Source: Pelagibaculum spongiae (GTDB lineage Bacteria > Pseudomonadota > Gammaproteobacteria > Enterobacterales > Pelagibaculaceae). Taken from it: DNA of 64,000 bases. Positions 56,450-64,000 of this stretch are shown here, one piece after another. Position 1 is the stretch's first letter. Each line of letters begins with the position of its first letter. A program made the translations under genes and the position numbers. The DNA lies in contig NZ_QDDL01000005.1 in NCBI RefSeq assembly GCF_003097315.1, positions 305,843 through 369,842 of the forward strand. The letters are read 5' to 3'. The notes under the pieces were generated by a model. It was not told where the DNA came from and did no database searches. It was given only the letters and a program-made list of their open reading frames with translations.

Positions 56450-57118
56450 CTAGCTCAGCGTATTTACCTCGGGTAATTCTACTTGATCACTTGCTCTAAG
56501 CTTTAGGTTGGTTAATAGGTTATCGAGAAGTGCGATATAAATATCGCTTTTGGAATTGATGGTATTAATGCCCATCTCCCGACAACAATCTAGTTCTGTT
56601 GCATTGTCATCAATCAGCCAAACATTTCTAGAGTCTGCGGAAGAGCCATATTTTTTAGGTACATAGTAATGCTAACGTCATTGTGAAGTCTGTCGGCTTT
56701 TTTTTTGCTTTTCCTGATAGCAGAGAAATCAGGGCTATTGGCGAGTTCTGAAAACTGTGATTTAAAAGCAGTGAGTTGATCGTCTTTTCTAAGATAACTT
56801 GCATACTCAAGGAGTTCTTCGCAATTAAAAAAACCTGAAATATTTTTTTAATAAGATTTTTTCCGTATGCTCCGTATGTTAAAAAAATCAGTTCAATTTC
56901 TTGGTTGATTTTATATTGACGAAGTATTTCTGAAAAAAATGCCAGTGCATCCATTGATAAAGTGCAATTAGAGTAATCGCTGACTGGTCACTTCTTCGAT
57001 ACTTGAATGTTGGGCCAACATTTAACTTTTGTCGATCGGAGAGGCGCTTCTCTTGCTGGTCTATATGAGTAAATAGTGTTTCGTCTAAATCACAAAATAT
57101 GTAGTACACGTTGAACAT
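56450..57118 (-). pseudogene. HAD-like hydrolase gene split over three frames
   Basis: Frame 1 (57118-56888) carries HAD motif I (YIFCDLDETLFTHI). Frame 2 (from about 56980 to 56655) carries a motif II-like ELIFLTYGAYGK and a KKK stretch. Frame 3 (to the TAG at 56450-56452) carries motif IV WLIDDNATELDCCREMGINT. In each frame the adjacent coding makes sense only across frameshifts near 56990 and 56660. It was therefore a complete small HAD phosphatase and now appears inactivated, unless the base calls are wrong. Confidence 0.7.
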
Positions 57119-57213
57119 TCCATTGTTCAGAATAAAACAATCTTGGCTGATTTATTAAAAAAAGCGAGTTGCGACAGCCATGGAGGCTGTCGCAGATAAG
57201 GTCAAGCTTAAGC

Positions 57214-59256
57214 TTAAGCCGCAATTCCAGTGTGGCGCAACAAGGCATCAATGCTTGGCTGGCGACCACGGAAGGCTTCAAACAATTCTTGTGGCGGCTG
57301 AGAGCCGCCTTTTTCCAGAATGCAGTTCAAGAAGTCTTTACCGACTTGTGGGTTGAATACGCCTTCTTCTTCAAAGCGAGAGAATGCATCGGCACTCAGT
57401 ACTTCAGCCCATTTGTAGCTGTAATAACCCGCTGCGTAACCACCGCCAAAGATATGGCCAAAGCTATGCTGGAAGCGGTTAAATTCAGCCACCGGTACTA
57501 CGGCAATTTGTGCTCGCACCTGGTCAAGAATTTGCTGAATACGAGCGCCTTGAGCTGGATCGAATTCTTTATGAATACGCATATCGAATAAAGAGAACTC
57601 AATTTGACGTGCCATGCCCATGGCTGACTGGAAGTTTTTAGCTGCCAGCATTTTCTCAAGCATTTCTGTTGGTAAAGCGTCACCGGTTTCAAAATGGCCA
57701 GAGATAATTTTTAATCCTTCAGGATCCCAGCAGAAGTTTTCCATAAACTGACTTGGCAGCTCTACTGCGTCCCATGCCACACCGTTAATTCCGGCAACGC
57801 CAGCAGCAGTTACTTGAGTCAGCATATGGTGAATACCATGGCCAAACTCGTGGAATAAAGTGGTCACTTCATCGTGAGTTAACAGCGCAGGCTGGTCACC
57901 CACTGGGCGAGTGAAGTTACAGGTTAAGTAAGCGACTGGGTTTTGCAGGCCAGACTCGGTGCTGCGACGATTACGGCAAACATCCATCCAAGCGCCGCCA
58001 CGTTTGTGTTCACGGGCGTATAAATCAAGATAGAAACTACCGCGCAATTGGCCGCTGCTGTCTTTAATTTCAAAGAACTGCACTGCGTCGTTCCAAGTAT
58101 CGGTACCCTGAACTTCAGTTACCGTCATACCAAACAGTTTATGGGTGATTTCAAACAAACCATTTAATACTTTATTCGCTGGGAACCATGGGCGAACAGC
58201 TTCCTGGGAAATCGCGTATTTATCTTGTTTGAGTTTTTCGCCGTAATAAGCGATATCCCATGATGCTAATTCACCAGCGCCGTGATTGGTGTTTGCCCAA
58301 TCAGCTAATTCGGCCATTTCTTTTTCTGCCTGGCTGCGTGTTTTGCCAGCGAGGTCAGTTAAAAATTCAATCACCTGCTCAGGGGTGTCGGCCATTTTGG
58401 TTTCAACAGATAACTGTGCGTAATTATCAAAACCTAATAACTGTGCTTTTTCATGCTTCAGTTCTAATAACTGAGCCATGATCTCGCTGTTATCTTTTTC
58501 ACTGCCGGTGACTGAAATTTCTGAAGCGCGAGTAACAAATGCGCGAGAAATTTCATGGCGTAATTCGCGGTTATCGCAATAAGTCATTACCGGTAAGAAA
58601 CAAGGAATATCCAGCGTTAAACGCCAGCCTTTTTGACCCTTTTCTTCGGCAGAAGCAGCCATTTGCGCTTTGGCGTTATCTGGAATACCTGCTAGCTCAG
58701 CTTCATCTTCAACTAGTTTGCTCCATGCCATGGTGGCATCGAGGGTGTTTTCACTGAATTTGCTGGAAAGCTCAGACAATTTAGTTTGAATATCACCGAA
58801 GCGCTGACGCTTTTGCTCATCTAGCGCTACGCCAGATAAACGGAAATCGCGCAGGCTGTTTTCAATCACTTTCTTTTGAGACTGGCCCAGCGTAGCAAAT
58901 TCAGCGCTATCGGCAATCGCCTGAATCGCTTCAAACAAGGCTCTGTTCTGCCCCATTTCTGTGCCCCATGCCGACAGTTTTGGTAAGCAGGCGTTATAGG
59001 CATTACGCAAATCTTCAGAGTTCACCACTGAATTCATATGGGAAACCGGAGACCAAGCTTGCTCCAGCTGATCATCCATTGCTTCCAGCGGTGCCATCAA
59101 ACCGTCCCAGCTTAATTGAGGATTAGCTAGCAGCTCAGCAACCTTGCTGCGGCTTTGCTCAATCAGTTGCGTGATTGCAGGTTCGATTTGGTCGGTGGTG
59201 ATTTGACTAAACGGTGGCAGAACAGCTGATGTAAGCAGAGGATTTTCAGTGGTCAT
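57214..59256 (-). CDS. prlC: Oligopeptidase A (M3 metalloprotease)
   Basis: 680 residues, same length as E. coli PrlC. Cytoplasmic thimet-type peptidase that degrades signal peptides and short peptides. Zinc motif HEFGHGIHHML with the catalytic glutamate, plus the downstream glutamate ligand in GVAWDAVELPSQFMENF. GGYAAGYYSYKWAEVLSADAF is the conserved C-terminal substrate-binding region. Stands alone. Confidence 0.96.
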   Translation of the reverse strand: MTTENPLLTSAVLPPFSQITTDQIEPAITQLIEQSRSKVAELLANPQLSWDGLMAPLEAMDDQLEQAWSPVSHMNSVVNSEDLRNAYNACLPKLSAWGTEMGQNRALFEAIQAIADSAEFATLGQSQKKVIENSLRDFRLSGVALDEQKRQRFGDIQTKLSELSSKFSENTLDATMAWSKLVEDEAELAGIPDNAKAQMAASAEEKGQKGWRLTLDIPCFLPVMTYCDNRELRHEISRAFVTRASEISVTGSEKDNSEIMAQLLELKHEKAQLLGFDNYAQLSVETKMADTPEQVIEFLTDLAGKTRSQAEKEMAELADWANTNHGAGELASWDIAYYGEKLKQDKYAISQEAVRPWFPANKVLNGLFEITHKLFGMTVTEVQGTDTWNDAVQFFEIKDSSGQLRGSFYLDLYAREHKRGGAWMDVCRNRRSTESGLQNPVAYLTCNFTRPVGDQPALLTHDEVTTLFHEFGHGIHHMLTQVTAAGVAGINGVAWDAVELPSQFMENFCWDPEGLKIISGHFETGDALPTEMLEKMLAAKNFQSAMGMARQIEFSLFDMRIHKEFDPAQGARIQQILDQVRAQIAVVPVAEFNRFQHSFGHIFGGGYAAGYYSYKWAEVLSADAFSRFEEEGVFNPQVGKDFLNCILEKGGSQPPQELFEAFRGRQPSIDALLRHTGIAA

Positions 59257-59449
59257 GGAATTGAGTTACCCAATTGAGAATAAATATCACTGGCAATCCT
59301 AATCCTGATTTTGTTTGTGTGCCAGTAATGCGGGCGCAGTGGCGTGAGCCATCAGATAATTGCTGGTTGTTTGGCTGTTTTTGCTAGTAAAAAAGCAAAT
59401 TTAGCCATCGGAAGAAAGTATCCGATGGCTATTTATTCACAATTTTGAA

Positions 59450-59935
59450 TTAATTTTCTTGCTGGCGATTAACTAATGGTTGAGCGTAATTCAGTTCCAG
59501 ATCCCAGGGGAAGCGTACCCAGGTTTCTTGGCTAAATTGGTAAACCGAACTATCGACCAAGCCTTCTCCGGCAGGTTTTACATATAAGGTCGCAATATGC
59601 GCCTTAGGCAGCTTTTCGCGCACCGCTTTCAATGTCATGCCGGTATCGACTAAATCATCGATCACTAGGTAACCTTCACCGTCAGTATCGATTGACACAT
59701 CTTTTATAATCTTGAGCACGCCCATTTGTTGGTCGTCGTAACAGGAAATACACAGGGTATCGATCATGCGGATATTCAGTTCGCGGGCGATTATGGCGGC
59801 GGGAATCATACCGCCACGGGTGACAGCAATAATCCCTTTCCATTGCTGCTTATTGAGGAGGCGTCGGGCTAATTCACGGCTATCGCGATGGAGTTCTGCC
59901 CAGGATTTGATGACGTCGTTGTTATAACTGCTCAT
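59450..59935 (-). CDS. gpt: Xanthine-guanine phosphoribosyltransferase
   Basis: 161 residues. Salvages xanthine and guanine with PRPP to XMP and GMP. IAVTRGGMIPAAIIARELNIR and the PRPP loop YLVIDDLVDTGMTLKAV are diagnostic, and the WVRFPWDLE C-terminus matches E. coli Gpt. Single gene; the 260-bp gap beyond it has no recognisable gene. Confidence 0.95.
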   Translation of the reverse strand: MSSYNNDVIKSWAELHRDSRELARRLLNKQQWKGIIAVTRGGMIPAAIIARELNIRMIDTLCISCYDDQQMGVLKIIKDVSIDTDGEGYLVIDDLVDTGMTLKAVREKLPKAHIATLYVKPAGEGLVDSSVYQFSQETWVRFPWDLELNYAQPLVNRQQEN

Positions 59936-60196
59936 GGTTTTTTTACTACTGGTTTTACGGCAGCTTTTTATTGCAATACCGTGGGATTAGAGTATTGCCG
60001 AGCGATTTTATGGCATTTTCTGCAATTAAACAGCTAATTTTTACTGCTGTGATCTTTTCTGATCGAAACAACCCACCCTGACCGGCTGGTCATTTTGTCT
60101 TTTCCTCAGTAGAGTGCGATTCAATAAGGCAGTTTTACTGCCAGCATCACCCTAAAAAAAGCTGCAAATAACAATAATCAAAGAGGGAGACTGGGA

Positions 60197-60750
60197 ATGC
60201 TCAGTCGTAGACAATTATTAAAAACCGGCATTGCCGGGGTATGTATGTTGGGCGCAGCACGCTTGGCTTACGGCCCGTTTGGTGAAAACGTATCTGCTTA
60301 TTCCAGTGCGCTGTCTGATCAATTCCAATGGTTAACGCCGCAAAGAGCCAACATTGTTTCCCGCTTTGCACCGGTTATGTTGCAAGGAGCGATTCCTGCC
60401 AATAATCCGGCACGTCAGCAAACGCTGGATGAAGTGGTTTACGGCTTTGACTTGGCCGTTTCCGGTTTAACCCCTGCGATACAAAAAGAAGTTGACCAGC
60501 TATTTATGCTGCTGGAGTTGGCGCCTAGCCGACGGCTGCTATTTCAGGTTTGGGATGGCTGGGACCATGCAACGGATCAGCAGCTCGCAGATTTCCTTAA
60601 TGCGATGAAAAATCATCCGATTGGTTTATTGCAAACGGCTTACGCAGCACTACACAAGCTGACCATGGCTGCTTGGTATGGCAATCCAAAATCATGGGAA
60701 CGCATTGGCTACCCTGGTCCGCCGCATCATTTATTTGGAGGTGTCAGCTA

Positions 60751-60751
<1 letters not shown>
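60197..60751 (+). CDS. Tat-exported small subunit of a GMC dehydrogenase
   Basis: 184 residues. The N-terminus SRRQLLKTGIAGVCMLGAA is a twin-arginine signal. The rest is helical and similar in size and context to the gamma subunit (subunit 3) of gluconate/sorbitol-type membrane dehydrogenases. Its TAA overlaps the next ATG (TAATG), and the large subunit has no signal, so it probably carries that flavoprotein through the Tat system. No cytochrome c subunit follows. GAGGGAGA ribosome-binding site. Confidence 0.75.
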
Positions 60752-63220
<2,469 letters not shown>

Positions 63221-63284
63221 GTAATCTTCTCTATAAAGGAAGGTTCTGCATGGTGACCGATTAATCCAGTGATCATGCCTTAAT

Positions 63285-63320
63285 AAAGGCGCACAACTGC
63301 AAACGTGGTTGGGCGCCTTT
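63285..63320 (+). terminator. Terminator after the ferredoxin gene
   Basis: Stem AAAGGCGC/GCGCCTTT with a 20-nt loop that can pair further (ACAAC/GGTTG); the T-rich tail is weak. Confidence 0.6.
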
Positions 63321-63528
63321 GTTATTTCAGGTGCTGTTTTGGTCATATCGGAAAATTGAAAGCCTTTCCCCTTGTTTGCTACAGCTAACTAGCTTTTAGC
63401 AGAGTCAGATTCGATGGTTTTTTTGGATTGAATAAACCACTCTGCAGGCGGCTTGCACGCACAATCAGTCACTTAGGGTGTTCTTTACAGATAACTTACT
63501 TTTTCTGGCAGATTCTTTAGCAAACCGC

Positions 63529-63556
63529 TTGTGTTCTGTCTTTGTATCCCTATAAT
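63529..63556 (+). promoter_or_regulatory. rRNA operon promoter P1
   Basis: TTGTGT (63529-63534), 16-bp spacer, TATAAT (63551-63556), then GCGACCTC, a GC-rich discriminator typical of stringently controlled rrn promoters. Confidence 0.7.
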
Positions 63557-63725
63557 GCGACCTCGCTGTCACGGCAGCAACGCAAACAGAACGAGACACG
63601 AACAACGAGACACAACGAATTGAACGGCTTTTAGCCAGTCAGACTGTTTGTTTCACTAGGTTTTTAAAGCTTTCTACTCGAAAGCGCCGTTTTAAAAACT
63701 TTTACAGTTCGCTTCAACATTCTGC

Positions 63726-63753
63726 TTGACAATTTGGTTTCGCATTGTAGAAT
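63726..63753 (+). promoter_or_regulatory. rRNA operon promoter P2
   Basis: Perfect TTGACA (63726-63731), 16-bp spacer, TAGAAT (63748-63753) and a GCGC discriminator. Confidence 0.82.
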
Positions 63754-63789
63754 GCGCAGCCTACTCGCTCAGCGCAGCCCGCTGAGTTG

Positions 63790-63801
63790 GCTCTTTAACA
63801 A
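63790..63801 (+). promoter_or_regulatory. boxA antitermination site
   Basis: GCTCTTTAACAA matches the NusB/NusE-binding boxA of rRNA leaders; it is followed by the usual long pre-16S leader. Confidence 0.85.
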
Positions 63802-63985
63802 CTTATCATTCATGCAATTTGTGTGGACACTTGCAGGTGACGGTCGACAATCAAAAGTCGATTTGATGCTTCTCTTAAGAATTTATTCTTACGGGATTTA
63901 TCTAGCGCACCGATCAAGTGACCATGAAAGAATATCAAGCTTATGCTTGTGTTCAAGATTGGCCAGATTGATCACCTCAATTTTT

Positions 63986-64000
63986 AAATTGAAGAGTTTG
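63986..64000 (+). rRNA. 16S ribosomal RNA, 5' end (partial)
   Basis: The window ends with AAATTGAAGAGTTTG, the exact start of gammaproteobacterial 16S rRNA. The rest lies beyond the window. Confidence 0.93.

Overview
The window looks like chromosomal DNA of a moderately AT-rich gammaproteobacterium. The evidence is the gmk-rpoZ-spoT-trmH gene order, bipA/typA with a GTG start, prlC, gpt, luxS plus mtnN, coaD followed by a YfhL-type ferredoxin, and a rRNA operon leader with tandem promoters, a boxA and the first 15 bases of 16S rRNA at the right edge. The genus cannot be fixed from sequence alone. Several genes resembling host-targeted cysteine-protease effectors suggest, as inference, a host-associated lifestyle.

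Layout. 1-9 kb: a ClpP-like serine protease fragment, rsgA, a lipoprotein, the pseudouridine catabolic pair psuK-psuG, a sugar acetyltransferase and a two-component system. 9-16 kb: a surface FG-GAP protein with a GlyGly-CTERM-like tail, then the housekeeping run luxS, gmk, rpoZ, spoT, trmH on the minus strand. 16.8-20.3 kb: an exported protein overlapping a large reading frame that encodes a T4-lysozyme-like domain, coiled coil, acidic linker, Gly-rich segment, EF-hands and RTX repeats. That frame is broken by one TAG and one G-run frameshift. 20.5-27 kb: mtnN, a six-haem cytochrome c lipoprotein, and a divergent molybdopterin oxidoreductase.

27-31 kb is a mobile zone: an IS1595-family remnant, a permuted papain-like (NlpC/P60 type) protein, a RAYT transposase, and an IS30 element bracketed by identical 123-bp direct repeats. 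31-38 kb: a secreted esterase, two unknowns and typA. 38-41 kb: two YopT/C58-like cysteine-protease candidates around a 323-bp duplication of the 3' part of a SPOUT methyltransferase gene. 41-47 kb: metC, a YuiF-type permease preceded by an unannotated histidine-rich leader peptide, a third effector-like gene and hemE.

47-64 kb: acyl-CoA synthetase, MOSC protein, YheT-like hydrolase, a pentapeptide-like membrane protein, an endonuclease/phosphatase, HAD phosphatase, lipoprotein, EamA exporter, a HAD gene split over three frames, prlC, gpt, a Tat-dependent GMC dehydrogenase pair, coaD, ferredoxin and the rrn leader.

Best candidates for new biology are the muramidase-RTX locus with its overlapping exported partner, the His-leader/YuiF unit, and the scattered C58-like effector family, one member of which seems to have lost its catalytic histidine.
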